DNA of 64,000 nt from Candidatus Ichthyocystis sparus (GCF_900078745.1 NZ_FKII01000061.1:186001-250000); one strand, 5' to 3'; counted from the first letter of the stretch, positions 1-8,983 are shown. The notes: generated by a model from the sequence alone, not told the origin. Numbers and translations: made by a program.

Positions 1-171
1 ATATTTGTCTATAGCACTACGAATTTGTATCAAAGCTCTGCGCAGCTCTTGTTCTCTATTTCTTTTTACTACTACTTGTTTCTGATCTAGGACCATACCG
101 GCAACTATACCAAGTATGAGAGCAGTTATGATAGCTTCGACTATGGTAAATCCAGATCTTATGCTAAACAT
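1..171 (-). CDS. type IV prepilin / pseudopilin-like protein, 3' part cut by window edge
   Basis: Only the first 57 residues are in the window; the gene runs off the left edge. The ATG at 171 overlaps the 3' end of the secretin gene by 8 bases, so it is the next gene of the same operon. Residues 7-27 carry a class III prepilin signal: a short basic leader, then G-F-T-I-V-E (cleavage before Phe8, Glu at +5) and a hydrophobic helix. A charged helix (about 30-57) follows, as in pilins. It is probably a minor pseudopilin that is processed by a PilD-type peptidase. Which one (GspH, I, J or other) cannot be told from this fragment. Confidence 0.75.
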   Translation of the reverse strand, partial: MFSIRSGFTIVEAIITALILGIVAGMVLDQKQVVVKRNREQELRRALIQIRSAIDKY

Positions 172-2485
172 TTTGTTCTATCTTGTCTATCCTTATGCCA
201 TCAGTGCAAAAATCAGAATTGAATTTTATTTGAGTTGCTATGCCATCTTTAGGTAAATGGAACCCGGTTATAGCTGCTAGTTTGAGAGTAATACTATTTT
301 GCTCTATATTAGCATCTGGCTCGTTTATAGTAGCTATGGAACCTGGTAGAAGCTTAATAAAGTTTATTTTGCTTTTGTCAATCCATATGTAAATAATAAG
401 GTTTTTCATGTTTTCAGGAATATTTTCTAAGATTAAGTTCCAAATATGTCTATCTGAAGTGGATCTACTTAGTAAAATTTTGCCAGTGTCAGATACAGAA
501 TAACTAATAGAGCATCCTTTTGTCACTGTAGAAGATGGTTTGCTTTCATTTGTATCAGATAAATCCTTTTCTTGCTTGGTTTTTGATGTTTCTTCATTAT
601 TATTGATACTATTTGTTGTTACATAATTTTTATTTACCGTAGTGGTTGCCAAATCTTCATGCCTTTTTTCTGTTTCTGGCGTTATTTTAGTTTTTGAGCT
701 ACTGACTTTTTTATAGTTTATGTAAGAAGCGTTTAATTGGACATTAGATGCTGTTCCAGAGGAAAAGTTTTGGTCTAACCTGCTTATAGCAGATACCGGA
801 TGAATTATATGAGGTGTGACAGCCAATATGATTTCATTTTGCTCCTCGGAATATGATTTTTTGCCAAATAAATATCCCAATAAAGGTATTCTTTCTATTC
901 CTGGATATCCTGCGTCACTATGGCTTTTGGTATTTTTAAGTAATCCACCTAAAATTTGAGTTTCATTATTCATTAGACGAAGTGTAGTGGATACATTTCT
1001 AGTACCAATGTCATATCCAAATGAGCCATTTCCAAGATCCTGCTTTGAGAGCATGCTACTTACTTCTAATTTTAAGTTTATAGTTACGTTTTGATCGAAT
1101 GATATCTTTGGGCTAACTTCTAATTTAAGACCAACATCTATGTAACTAACTGAATCTGATATTACCCCAGTTGACGTTGTTGAGGAGCTTTTTAATGGTA
1201 ATCGTTCCCCTATTTGTATTTCTGCTTTTTCACTATCTCTTACTCTAATGCGTGGATCAGCAAGTAAACTTGAGTGTCCTATGGATTCACTGGCTGCAAC
1301 TGATCCTTGTAGACCACTAACCATAATGTCAGATTTACTTATATCAAGTAGTTTGTCTAAAGTAGTAGATGCAGTTTTTCCTGAAGATATTACTGAAAAA
1401 GATAGATCATTGGGCCATTCAATTCCTAGAGCACGAGCATCATTATGAGATACTTCTAGAACTTCAAGCTCAAGTTCAACCTCAGGTGATTCTTGATCTT
1501 CTATTGAAACTAGATGCTCTACTGCACCAATAGTATCTGGTGTTGAACGTACAATAAGATACCCTGACTTTTCGTCCATACTTAAGTCTGTTACATGTAA
1601 TATGTTTCTTATGCTTTCAGCTATTTTAGTAATGTTGCCTTTAGTTATATGAAAAGTTCTAATAGCTAGAGATTCATATTTTCTTATTTTGTCTGGAACA
1701 TCTGGGAAGAATATGATTGAATTGTTATTCAATATTTTCATCCTAAGATTATTTGAAAGACAAATTACAGCAAGGGTGTCTCTTACTGAATTGTCTTTTG
1801 ATACAATGTTTTCAACATTTTCCAAACGAACTTCTCTATCAAAGAAAAAATTAATGCCAGTTACTTTAGATATATTATCTAGTATTATTTGTGTTGTTAC
1901 ATTCTTGTAGTCAATGCTTATTTTTCTGTCAAGCATTCTGTTTATTTCATTTTTGTCGCTACTAAGACTTAGCATTGCCTTTTGAGTTTTTTCTAACCAA
2001 TGCCTAGTTTCTGCATCATCTGGAGAATGTGATAGTATGTTATTTAATATTTCCTGAGCTTGCTCATATTGTCTGGAATAATAAAATTTTATTGCTTGCT
2101 CTAGTTCAAGATCATTATTTTTAGATACCTCAAGAAATTTAATAATGTTAGATAACTGATGATATTGGGGGTATATGGCTTTTATTTTTTCTATTTTCTT
2201 TTCTGCTTCTTCATATTTTTTTTCCTTTATGAGTAGAAAAGCTTCTCTAGTTTTTTGTTTAGATACGCGTTCTAAAGTATCCCAATATACTGTTATAAAT
2301 TCATTGTTGTTTGGCTCTTTATCCAGCGCTTTTTTAAGATGAGGAATAGCATCTTCTTGATTGCGTGAAAAAGAAAGAATATTTTTAGCTTGTATGTAAT
2401 CATTACTTGCTGAATCAGTAGCACATCCTTGTGAAATAATAATAATTGAAATAGGTAAAAATATTTTAAATACATTTCTATTCAC
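164..2485 (-). CDS. gspD: GspD/PilQ-like secretin with N-terminal TPR region and extra C-terminal domain
   Basis: Outer-membrane secretin of the Gsp-like operon, 773 aa, GTG start with upstream GGAG. The N-terminus is a probable lipoprotein signal (S-Q-G-C, Cys21). Residues about 30-170 look like TPR helices. About 185-250 is an STN/N0-type domain, and about 275-350 a secretin N domain. The secretin core lies at about 400-575 and includes IPLLGYLFG and the end motif VTPHII. A low-complexity Ser/Thr linker then leads to a terminal domain (about 655-773) of alternating hydrophobic strands that resembles the cohesin-like tail I recall from some betaproteobacterial secretins; that assignment is inference. 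The start overlaps the GspC-like gene by 4 bases. Confidence 0.85.
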   Translation of the reverse strand: MNRNVFKIFLPISIIIISQGCATDSASNDYIQAKNILSFSRNQEDAIPHLKKALDKEPNNNEFITVYWDTLERVSKQKTREAFLLIKEKKYEEAEKKIEKIKAIYPQYHQLSNIIKFLEVSKNNDLELEQAIKFYYSRQYEQAQEILNNILSHSPDDAETRHWLEKTQKAMLSLSSDKNEINRMLDRKISIDYKNVTTQIILDNISKVTGINFFFDREVRLENVENIVSKDNSVRDTLAVICLSNNLRMKILNNNSIIFFPDVPDKIRKYESLAIRTFHITKGNITKIAESIRNILHVTDLSMDEKSGYLIVRSTPDTIGAVEHLVSIEDQESPEVELELEVLEVSHNDARALGIEWPNDLSFSVISSGKTASTTLDKLLDISKSDIMVSGLQGSVAASESIGHSSLLADPRIRVRDSEKAEIQIGERLPLKSSSTTSTGVISDSVSYIDVGLKLEVSPKISFDQNVTINLKLEVSSMLSKQDLGNGSFGYDIGTRNVSTTLRLMNNETQILGGLLKNTKSHSDAGYPGIERIPLLGYLFGKKSYSEEQNEIILAVTPHIIHPVSAISRLDQNFSSGTASNVQLNASYINYKKVSSSKTKITPETEKRHEDLATTTVNKNYVTTNSINNNEETSKTKQEKDLSDTNESKPSSTVTKGCSISYSVSDTGKILLSRSTSDRHIWNLILENIPENMKNLIIYIWIDKSKINFIKLLPGSIATINEPDANIEQNSITLKLAAITGFHLPKDGIATQIKFNSDFCTDGIRIDKIEQNV

Positions 2486-2946
2486 GTCTCAGCTCCGATG
2501 GTTATTTCTCTTTTTGAGAAGTCCCGCATGTCTGTAAAAATAAGCTTGTTTTTCTCTAGGTAATCGTACCTATAGTTACCAGGGAGTATATTTCCTTCTT
2601 TTACTACTATTGTTTGATTGTTATACTCGAGAAAGATATACTGAGTGTTTTCATATATCATTTTGCCAATGTATTTGTACGGTATTGGCTGCTCCAGTAT
2701 AACAGCGTTGGGTTTAAATATTTTACCAACCGTATTTTTCTCTGTTTGTGATGGCTTTAGATTATTGCTAGAGAAAATATTAAGCGTATCTGACCATGTT
2801 GAGGTTGTTGGTTCATACTTTGTTTTAATCACAGTGTTGCTATCCTTTTTGTAGTGTGTCTCATGTTGGGGTTTGATTATTACATTGTAAGCACAGTAAG
2901 CAGCAGCAATGCTGATTAAAGAGATGTAAGTGACAGCTTTTTTCAT
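2482..2946 (-). CDS. GspC/PilP-like inner-membrane secretin-linking protein
   Basis: A 154-aa protein with one N-terminal transmembrane helix (about 5-22), a polar linker, and a small C-terminal beta domain (about 88-150). The C-terminal part (YKYIGKMIYENTQYIFLEY, then a VKEGNILPGNYR-like turn) fits the HR domain of PilP/GspC, which binds the secretin N0 domain. It sits between the GspM-like and secretin genes with 4-base ATGA overlaps on both sides, the expected place for the inner- to outer-membrane connector. The family call rests on short motifs and position, so PilP versus GspC naming is open. Confidence 0.7.
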   Translation of the reverse strand: MKKAVTYISLISIAAAYCAYNVIIKPQHETHYKKDSNTVIKTKYEPTTSTWSDTLNIFSSNNLKPSQTEKNTVGKIFKPNAVILEQPIPYKYIGKMIYENTQYIFLEYNNQTIVVKEGNILPGNYRYDYLEKNKLIFTDMRDFSKREITIGAET

Positions 2947-3485
2947 ACCTTAAGTGATCTATTTGTAATGAGTGTTAAATCCATTTTAACGTTAATTATA
3001 GGATTGGAGTCAATACGGTTGGTTATTCTACTAAAACTAACACTATCTAGTACAATCAGAGGAGAAATGTCTAGTATGGTAGCTGCAATTTTTTGTGCAT
3101 CTGCTGCAAAAACATCAAAATACAAGCTTACCTCAGTTTTGTTATACAAATCCTTGGGGCTATATTGATAGTTATTGGTGTTGGACAGCTTTTTTATGTC
3201 TATATGATCATATGTCTTTAGAATATTATGAATAAGTTTGTTTTCATTACTTATTTTTGCAAAGTCTTTCATAAAATCTACTTTAGTGCCAAAGTAATGC
3301 CCAGAGGCTGTATTGGTTGATTTTACATTTTTTAGATTATTTGCTAAGTACAGAGATGATAAAGATATTATAAATATAGATATCAAAATCAATACTGCTG
3401 CAGTTAAATTACTTCCTGTAAGTTTTTGCAGTTGACGATATGTTAACCATAGCAAGTAATGTTTTGAAAAATAGGTATTATTCAT
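2943..3485 (-). CDS. GspM/PilO-like inner-membrane assembly protein
   Basis: A 180-aa bitopic membrane protein. It has a basic cytoplasmic N-terminus, one transmembrane helix at about 27-48, and a periplasmic region with a short helical stretch and then an alpha/beta (ferredoxin-like) fold at about 110-175, as in PilO and GspM. Sequence identity to the families is weak by eye, and the call depends mostly on topology and position between the GspL-like and GspC-like genes. It overlaps the upstream gene by 8 bases and the downstream gene by 4, so it is translationally coupled. Very AT-rich codon use. Confidence 0.65.
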   Translation of the reverse strand: MNNTYFSKHYLLWLTYRQLQKLTGSNLTAAVLILISIFIISLSSLYLANNLKNVKSTNTASGHYFGTKVDFMKDFAKISNENKLIHNILKTYDHIDIKKLSNTNNYQYSPKDLYNKTEVSLYFDVFAADAQKIAATILDISPLIVLDSVSFSRITNRIDSNPIINVKMDLTLITNRSLKV

Positions 3486-4653
3486 TTTGATTGCCTATGC
3501 TAATTACAAATTGCCGTGATTTTTCTAGTGAATATTTATCTAAATGTACAGAAAGTTTTGGAAACTGAGTTTGTAGGGATTTGATATAAGAATTCAAATC
3601 TTCCAAAGATGGTGTCGTACCTTCTAAATGATAAAAGTTTGGGTTCTTGATACTTAATCTATTAATATTAATATGTATATTTTTCTTGGGTTTTATTTTT
3701 TGGTATATAGACAATAGATTGAATTTTGACTTGAACATCCACTGCAGTATTTCTGTTTTTGCTTTCCTAATTGTTGGTGACGGCGTATTTAATTGGATAG
3801 ATTGTCGATTAATTAGGTTAATGTATGTTCTAACAGAGTATATATAAAACAGAGACAAAATTAGAATACTCGCAGCTACCATGAAAGTACTCCTTTTTTT
3901 GTTATTTTCTAATGAATTGTTTATTCTATAGTAATAAGGTATATTTTTACCAGATATAGATTTTGTATGGGCTTGTTTTATTGAACTATCTTCAATACCA
4001 GACATAATTAATTCTTGATGCTGTAAGTATGAAATATGTATAGAAGTAATATTGTCATTAATATTCATTTGCAAGAATGAGCGCTTTATAAATATAGGCA
4101 ACGGATTGGTCGATGTAGACATAATTTTTTCTTGATACACCGCACAAATATATCTATTCTTCCAATATACTGAAGTTAGAGTGTTTTGTTCAACCATAAC
4201 AGATAAGTGATTGCTGTTGTCTACACAAGAATGTAGCCATGATATGTATATATTTCTAATGGATATATTATTTTTATCTAGAATAGATAACAACTCTTTT
4301 TCAACGTCGTAGAAAAATATAGATTCTATTGGTTCCCTGTAATTTCGTGATATAAGTTTTTTCTGAAAAGATATAAGATTTCTTTTTTGAGAAACATAAA
4401 AATTGCTACACCATTTGTCAATCATAACAAAGGGGTTATTTTCTATAGAAGATATCCAAGGCACAAAAAGTTGTTCTGATATGTCTGCCCCTATTATTAG
4501 GTCAATCTCTTTGAGTTGCAGGCTGTTATCCTCTAACAGATGTTCTACTATTTGCGGAATTTTATTTTTTTCATCAGAAATTATTTTTTTATCGGTCCCT
4601 AATATTTCTACATACATGGAAGAAACATATATGGTCTTTATATTAGTAGACAC
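3478..4653 (-). CDS. GspL-like / PilM-PilN-like inner-membrane protein
   Basis: A 391-aa protein with a cytoplasmic part of about 255 residues, one transmembrane helix (about 256-276), and a periplasmic ferredoxin-like tail (about 310-385). This is the GspL layout, equivalent to a PilM-PilN fusion. It would link the GspE ATPase to the GspM/GspC periplasmic complex. No clear actin-like ATP motifs are visible in the cytoplasmic part, which is usual for GspL. GTG start; it overlaps the gspE end by 11 bases and the next gene by 8. Divergent sequence, so the call relies on topology plus operon position. Confidence 0.65.
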   Translation of the reverse strand: MSTNIKTIYVSSMYVEILGTDKKIISDEKNKIPQIVEHLLEDNSLQLKEIDLIIGADISEQLFVPWISSIENNPFVMIDKWCSNFYVSQKRNLISFQKKLISRNYREPIESIFFYDVEKELLSILDKNNISIRNIYISWLHSCVDNSNHLSVMVEQNTLTSVYWKNRYICAVYQEKIMSTSTNPLPIFIKRSFLQMNINDNITSIHISYLQHQELIMSGIEDSSIKQAHTKSISGKNIPYYYRINNSLENNKKRSTFMVAASILILSLFYIYSVRTYINLINRQSIQLNTPSPTIRKAKTEILQWMFKSKFNLLSIYQKIKPKKNIHININRLSIKNPNFYHLEGTTPSLEDLNSYIKSLQTQFPKLSVHLDKYSLEKSRQFVISIGNQNE

Positions 4654-6277
4654 GTCTGATCTCTCTAATAGTTGTTTGTCCCGAGTTAAGCGCTTTTATT
4701 GCCATATCTTTTATGCTGATGAATTTGTTCTCTCTAGCAACTAATTTTAATTGAGAAATAGAGGCATGATTTATAACAAGATCTCTGATTTTATCATTGA
4801 AAATAATTCCTTCTGCCAAGGCATATCTTCCTTTATATCCAGATCCATGGCATTGTCCACAGCCAACGTTTTTGTAAAGGGAGTTTTTTATGTCATCTGT
4901 AGATAATCCTGATTCCTCTATTTCCTGTTTTGTTGGTGTGTATTCTTGTTTGCAATTAGGGCAAAGTTTCTTCACTAATCGCTGTCCAATGATTCCATTT
5001 AACGCAGTAGCCAGATTATAGCTATCTATACCCATGTGAAGAAAGCGACTTAATACATCAAAAATATTATTAGCGTGAACTGTAGTTAAAACTAGATGCC
5101 CAGTAAGTGAGGCCTGGATTGCTATTTGTGCAGTTCCATGGTCCCGTATTTCCCCTACCATTATAATATCGGGATCATGCCGCAGAATAGAGCGTAGTCC
5201 ATTAGCAAAAGTTAAACCTTTTTTCTCATTTACCGGTATCTGTAAAACACCTTTTAGACTATATTCTACTGGATCTTCAATTGTAATAATTTTTTGTTCG
5301 CGATTGTCTATTTCTTCTAATGATGCGTATAGTGTTGTTGTTTTTCCCGATCCTGTAGGACCAGTAACCAAAAACATGCCATAGGGACGTTTGCCGAGAA
5401 TACGTATAATATCTATTATTTCTGGATCTAGCCCAAGGCTATTTAGAGATATGCTGGACTGATTGGATTCAAATGTGCGTTTGTCTAGCACCCTAATAAC
5501 AGCGTCCTCTCCAAAGTTATTAGGCATAATCGATACTCTAAAATCTACTTCCCTATCTTTTATGCGAGCACGGAATCTTCCATCTTGAGGTATTCTTTGT
5601 TCTGTAGTGTCAAGGTTAGATAAAATTTTTATGCGAGATATGATTTGCTGAGATATTTCTTTACTTTCAAAAGAACTAACGTAAATTAGAGATCCGTCTA
5701 TACGGAATCTAACTGACATTCCATGCTCATTTGACTCTAGATGAATGTCACTTGCTGATAAAGATAAGCCATCGTAAAGGGTAGAATTGAGTGTTCTTAC
5801 TATTAAGTTTTGATCACTAGTTACAGACGACAGGGATAGATTGACTACAGATGAGTCCTCCTTTACTTGTTCATTAGAGTCTGAAACAACTTCCGTAAGA
5901 ACTCGTAATTCACTTTCACACCAGTGTAAGTAAGCCTTTATATCTTTTTCTGGTGATATGTAAATCTGGTGTTCAGGAAGGTAGTAGTGTATCCAATTGA
6001 CTAGTTCCTTATCAAAAGGATTAAATAAAATTACCCTTTTTTCAGCATCTTTTTGTATTATGCAACCTTTGGAAAGACAATAGGAAAAGCTTAGCTTTTC
6101 AAAATCTGGTTCACATGATACAAGGTCGTCAAACAATAGAACACTATATCCAAACATTTTTCCAAGAGTACGTGATAGCTCAATTGGTGGCTTGTCTCTA
6201 TATTTTTCTTTAACGTTTTTCCAGCCTAGTTTTGACAAGTTGCTAAGAGTATCTAGACTAATGTTAGAATTGCCCAT
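4643..6277 (-). CDS. gspE: type II secretion / pilus assembly ATPase GspE
   Basis: Hexameric cytoplasmic ATPase that powers pseudopilus assembly, 544 aa. An N1 (GspE/PilB) domain covers about 1-125. The catalytic part shows SASDIHLE (175-181), Walker A GPTGSGKTT (306-314), the Asp box around ITIEDPVEYS, Walker B IIMVGEIRD (371-379) and the His box LTTVHANN (397-404). A tetracysteine zinc site has Cys439, 442, 473 and 476, which is typical of GspE/PilB/MshE. ATG start, 11 bases after the gspF stop. All catalytic motifs are intact, so the system is probably functional. Confidence 0.93.
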   Translation of the reverse strand: MGNSNISLDTLSNLSKLGWKNVKEKYRDKPPIELSRTLGKMFGYSVLLFDDLVSCEPDFEKLSFSYCLSKGCIIQKDAEKRVILFNPFDKELVNWIHYYLPEHQIYISPEKDIKAYLHWCESELRVLTEVVSDSNEQVKEDSSVVNLSLSSVTSDQNLIVRTLNSTLYDGLSLSASDIHLESNEHGMSVRFRIDGSLIYVSSFESKEISQQIISRIKILSNLDTTEQRIPQDGRFRARIKDREVDFRVSIMPNNFGEDAVIRVLDKRTFESNQSSISLNSLGLDPEIIDIIRILGKRPYGMFLVTGPTGSGKTTTLYASLEEIDNREQKIITIEDPVEYSLKGVLQIPVNEKKGLTFANGLRSILRHDPDIIMVGEIRDHGTAQIAIQASLTGHLVLTTVHANNIFDVLSRFLHMGIDSYNLATALNGIIGQRLVKKLCPNCKQEYTPTKQEIEESGLSTDDIKNSLYKNVGCGQCHGSGYKGRYALAEGIIFNDKIRDLVINHASISQLKLVARENKFISIKDMAIKALNSGQTTIREIRRVY

Positions 6278-6288
6278 TTATGTCCCTA

Positions 6289-7479
6289 TTACATTATTGA
6301 CCCAGTTAGGTCAAATATAGGGGTGTACATTAGTATCAAAATTCCCCCTACTATGATTCCTAGCGCAACCATTATCGTGGGTTCAGCAATTTTAGTGGCT
6401 CTGTCTATCCAACGAGAGAAATATTTTTCATGAAATATTGCTGATTTTAGGAGCATTTTGGGCAACGATCCTGATTTTTCTCCAACTGATACCAGAGACG
6501 ATGTTATTGGATCACTTAGATTGTATTTATCCAAAGAAGATGATAGTAACCCACCTTGTTCTATTTCTTCTATAACTGATGTTAGGTTGTTTCTTTCTTC
6601 TTCACTTAGTATGTTATATGATAGATGTAGTGCTCTAGGAAGATCTATTCCCGATTCTAAAAGTAATGCTAGGGCACGTGAGAATTTGGCTCTACGGTAT
6701 ATTTTGACCTTTTCCTTTATCAATCCTGTATTTAATACTATGGATACTGTCTTGTTCCTAAACGATTTGTCTTTAACGGCATATATTATTAAAAGCACTA
6801 TTGCAATTACATTGGCATATACAAGTGTTATGTGATTGTGGACAAAGCTTCCTATTTTTACAACGACTAAAGAAGCTCCAGATACGTTTCCGGATCCATC
6901 TTTAATAATACTGGCAAATTTAGGTATTACATAGCTAAATAGGAATAGAATAACTAGTGATCCTATAGATAGGATTGTTATAGGGTATATACTGGCTGAC
7001 TTGATTTTTGCTACTATGGTGTCGATGTTATTTTGGTATTCTATGTATCTTGCAAAAGTTTCTCTTATGTTGCCACTTCTTTCAGTTGCTTTGATCGATG
7101 CTATGAGTAAGTCGGAGAAGATATGGGATTGTTTCTGCAAAGCATTAGACAGTGGTACGCCATGCTCTAGATCACTTGTGATTTCTTGAAGTGTTTGTTT
7201 ATGTGATAACTCTTTTTCTTTAAGGTAGAGAGTCCTTAGAGTTTCTTTGATAGTTAATCCAGCTTCTATAAGTGTGAGTAGCTCCTCACAAAAAATAGCA
7301 ACGTCGAAGTTAGATGATTTTTTTTTTGAGTTATTTATTAATGATTCTTGTGATGTAACGTATAGTACGTCCAATCCCCTAGACTTGGCATGCAAAACTG
7401 CCTCAGATTCACTTGAAGCGAATACTGTATCACTCCCAGTTTCTGTGCCTATTTTAAATTTAACAGTGAATGGCTGCAT
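6289..7479 (-). CDS. gspF: type II secretion inner-membrane platform protein GspF
   Basis: Polytopic platform protein of the Gsp-like system, 396 aa. It has a soluble N-terminal segment, then two T2SSF repeats, each starting with the cytoplasmic helical bundle (FCEELLTLIEAGL at about 63 and FSRALALLLESGIDLPRAL at about 265) and followed by membrane helices (about 165-190, 215-235, 370-390). It acts with GspE and GspL at the inner membrane. The gene starts 5 bases after the gspG stop. The coding strand holds a run of ten A residues (7318-7327) that encodes Lys-Lys-Lys near residue 52. Confidence 0.92.
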   Translation of the reverse strand: MQPFTVKFKIGTETGSDTVFASSESEAVLHAKSRGLDVLYVTSQESLINNSKKKSSNFDVAIFCEELLTLIEAGLTIKETLRTLYLKEKELSHKQTLQEITSDLEHGVPLSNALQKQSHIFSDLLIASIKATERSGNIRETFARYIEYQNNIDTIVAKIKSASIYPITILSIGSLVILFLFSYVIPKFASIIKDGSGNVSGASLVVVKIGSFVHNHITLVYANVIAIVLLIIYAVKDKSFRNKTVSIVLNTGLIKEKVKIYRRAKFSRALALLLESGIDLPRALHLSYNILSEEERNNLTSVIEEIEQGGLLSSSLDKYNLSDPITSSLVSVGEKSGSLPKMLLKSAIFHEKYFSRWIDRATKIAEPTIMVALGIIVGGILILMYTPIFDLTGSIM

Positions 7480-7484
7480 CTTCT

Positions 7485-7907
7485 CTACTGATAATATATG
7501 TTTTTATCGGTATCTCCTTGACCGCTATTTGCGGTACCTCCCCCAGTGGAGTAAAGAGTGAAGTTTTCTTCCGATGTTCTCTTGTAAATATATTCGTTTC
7601 CCCATGGATCAGAAGGGATATCCTCTTTGAGATAAGGGCCAGACCACGTTTTTAAGTTTGCTACATTTTTTTCTAGAGCTGCTAGTCCTTCTTCTGTAGA
7701 TGGATATGAACCGTTATCTATCCTGTAAGCATCCAGTGCCTCACCAAAGGCCTGCATTTGGGCCCTGGTTGTTTCATGTTTTGATCTTTCCAGTTGAGAG
7801 AAATAGCGAGGACCGACATAAGATGCTAGTAATCCTATTATTACAATAACTACAAGTAACTCTATGAGAGTGAAGCCAGTTTTGTTTATACAAGGTGTTT
7901 TTATCAT
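7485..7907 (-). CDS. gspG: major pseudopilin GspG
   Basis: Major pseudopilin, 140 aa, the normal length. A prepilin leader ends at G-F-T-L-I-E-L (Gly11, with Glu at +5 of the mature protein), followed by the hydrophobic helix LLVVIVIIGLLASYVGPRYF. The C-terminal half carries the GspG hallmarks DNGSYPSTEEGLAAL and DPWGNEYIY, plus a GGTANSGQGDTDKN-type calcium-binding loop region. It is the first gene of the operon. A GGAATAGGA stretch precedes the ATG at 7907, and a perfect minus-strand TATAAT box lies at 7949-7954. Confidence 0.95.
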   Translation of the reverse strand: MIKTPCINKTGFTLIELLVVIVIIGLLASYVGPRYFSQLERSKHETTRAQMQAFGEALDAYRIDNGSYPSTEEGLAALEKNVANLKTWSGPYLKEDIPSDPWGNEYIYKRTSEENFTLYSTGGGTANSGQGDTDKNIYYQ

Positions 7908-7948
7908 TCCTATTCCATATATTACTTATCAATAGTTAGTTCTACTAG

Positions 7949-7954
7949 ATTATA
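7949..7954 (-). promoter_or_regulatory. possible -10 box for the gsp operon
   Basis: The minus strand reads TATAAT about 42 bases upstream of the gspG ATG. There is no good -35 hexamer at 16-18 bases, so this is either a weak sigma-70 promoter needing an activator or chance in AT-rich DNA. The rest of 7908-8004 holds nothing else recognisable. Confidence 0.3.
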
Positions 7955-8004
7955 AAGGCGAAAAGGGCAATGAGACTGTTAGTGTACCACCACCATCCTG
8001 GATG

Positions 8005-8430
8005 TCACAGAGATGGTTTCAGTTTTACCAACATAACTATTCCAACTAGGAGAATAGTAGGAATTTCGTTAAATAGGCGATAAAAGCGTTCGGAGTGGGT
8101 GTTTTTTCTATTTTGAAAAATTTTTATGAATCTTCCGCACATGCCATGGTACATACTCAATATTATGACCAGCAACATCTTTGCATGAAACCAATGAGCG
8201 TGCCACCAATTGCCCACCAAGGCCGCATATAACCCAAAAACCCATGTAGCTATCATACTAGGAAGCGAAATTATCCGATACAGCCTTCTTTCCATAGTTA
8301 TAAAAAGATCATATCCTAGTTTATCTTTTGTTATGCTGTGGTATACAAATAGTCGTGGCAAGTAAAATAGAGAAGACATCCAAGCTATTACAGCAATTAT
8401 ATGGATAGAGATTATAAGGTTGTATTCCAC
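8005..8430 (-). CDS. hemJ: protoporphyrinogen IX oxidase HemJ
   Basis: Membrane protein of 141 aa with about four transmembrane helices. It matches HemJ (formerly UPF0093/CopD-like), which oxidises protoporphyrinogen IX to protoporphyrin IX in heme synthesis. Family features seen are IISIHIIAVIAWMSSLFYLPRLFVYH near the N-terminus (the conserved His in helix 1 and the WM..LFYLPRLFVYH block), WWHAHWFHAKMLLVIILSMYHG in the middle, and RLFNEIPTILLV near the end. GTG start, 12 bases after the preceding nuclease gene. Confidence 0.9.
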   Translation of the reverse strand: MEYNLIISIHIIAVIAWMSSLFYLPRLFVYHSITKDKLGYDLFITMERRLYRIISLPSMIATWVFGLYAALVGNWWHAHWFHAKMLLVIILSMYHGMCGRFIKIFQNRKNTHSERFYRLFNEIPTILLVGIVMLVKLKPSL

Positions 8431-8442
8431 TTCTAACTCATC

Positions 8443-8865
8443 CTAGTTTAGGTGCTCGTTGATAAAAGATTGGAGTATTATTTGGGCCGAAACCTTGTCT
8501 ATTAGATCTTTATTGCTCTTTGCTATGCGTATTTGCTGCTTTAGATAAGATTCTGCTTCCCATGATGACAAATTTTCTTCATGCAGCACGCAAGCGATAC
8601 AATATGATTCCTCCATGGATAGGGCTGTTGATTTGCAATACTTCATCATCATCTCGTTTCCGATAGGATAGCCTACTACTATCAACCGAGGCTGCCAGGA
8701 CTGGATTATCGGCCCCACTTGATCCAGGAAGTCTTGGCTACTTTTGTGGTGTATAGTGTCCAGCGGAGATGTTGTCTTAGTTAGAGTATTCCCAATACAG
8801 ACGCCAGTCCTCCTAAGCCCACAGTCAATACCGAGAAGAGTTTCTACCTTGTGCAGGTCGACCAC
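8443..8865 (-). CDS. ruvX: RuvX/YqgF family pre-16S rRNA nuclease
   Basis: A 140-aa RNase H-fold protein of the YqgF/RuvX family (putative Holliday junction resolvase; pre-16S rRNA 5' processing). The first strand LLGIDCGLRRTGVCIG carries the catalytic Asp of the GxDxGxxRxGVA motif. RLIVVGYPIGNEM matches the second conserved block, and WEAESYLKQQ plus IDKVSAQIILQSFI matches the C-terminal motif (xDxxAAxxILQ), with Asp replaced by a Lys-Val context next to Ser-Ala. GTG start. It is probably co-transcribed with hemJ. The 8866-8983 stretch upstream shows no clear signal. Confidence 0.85.
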   Translation of the reverse strand: MVDLHKVETLLGIDCGLRRTGVCIGNTLTKTTSPLDTIHHKSSQDFLDQVGPIIQSWQPRLIVVGYPIGNEMMMKYCKSTALSMEESYCIACVLHEENLSSWEAESYLKQQIRIAKSNKDLIDKVSAQIILQSFINEHLN

Positions 8866-8983
8866 AGTATGATGCTTATAGGTAACCTAACTACAATCTC
8901 GACACTCATCCCTACACCTCCTACATTACAAAGCGTCCAACACCTAAACCCTCCCGCATTCTACATATAACTCGTCCAAATAT

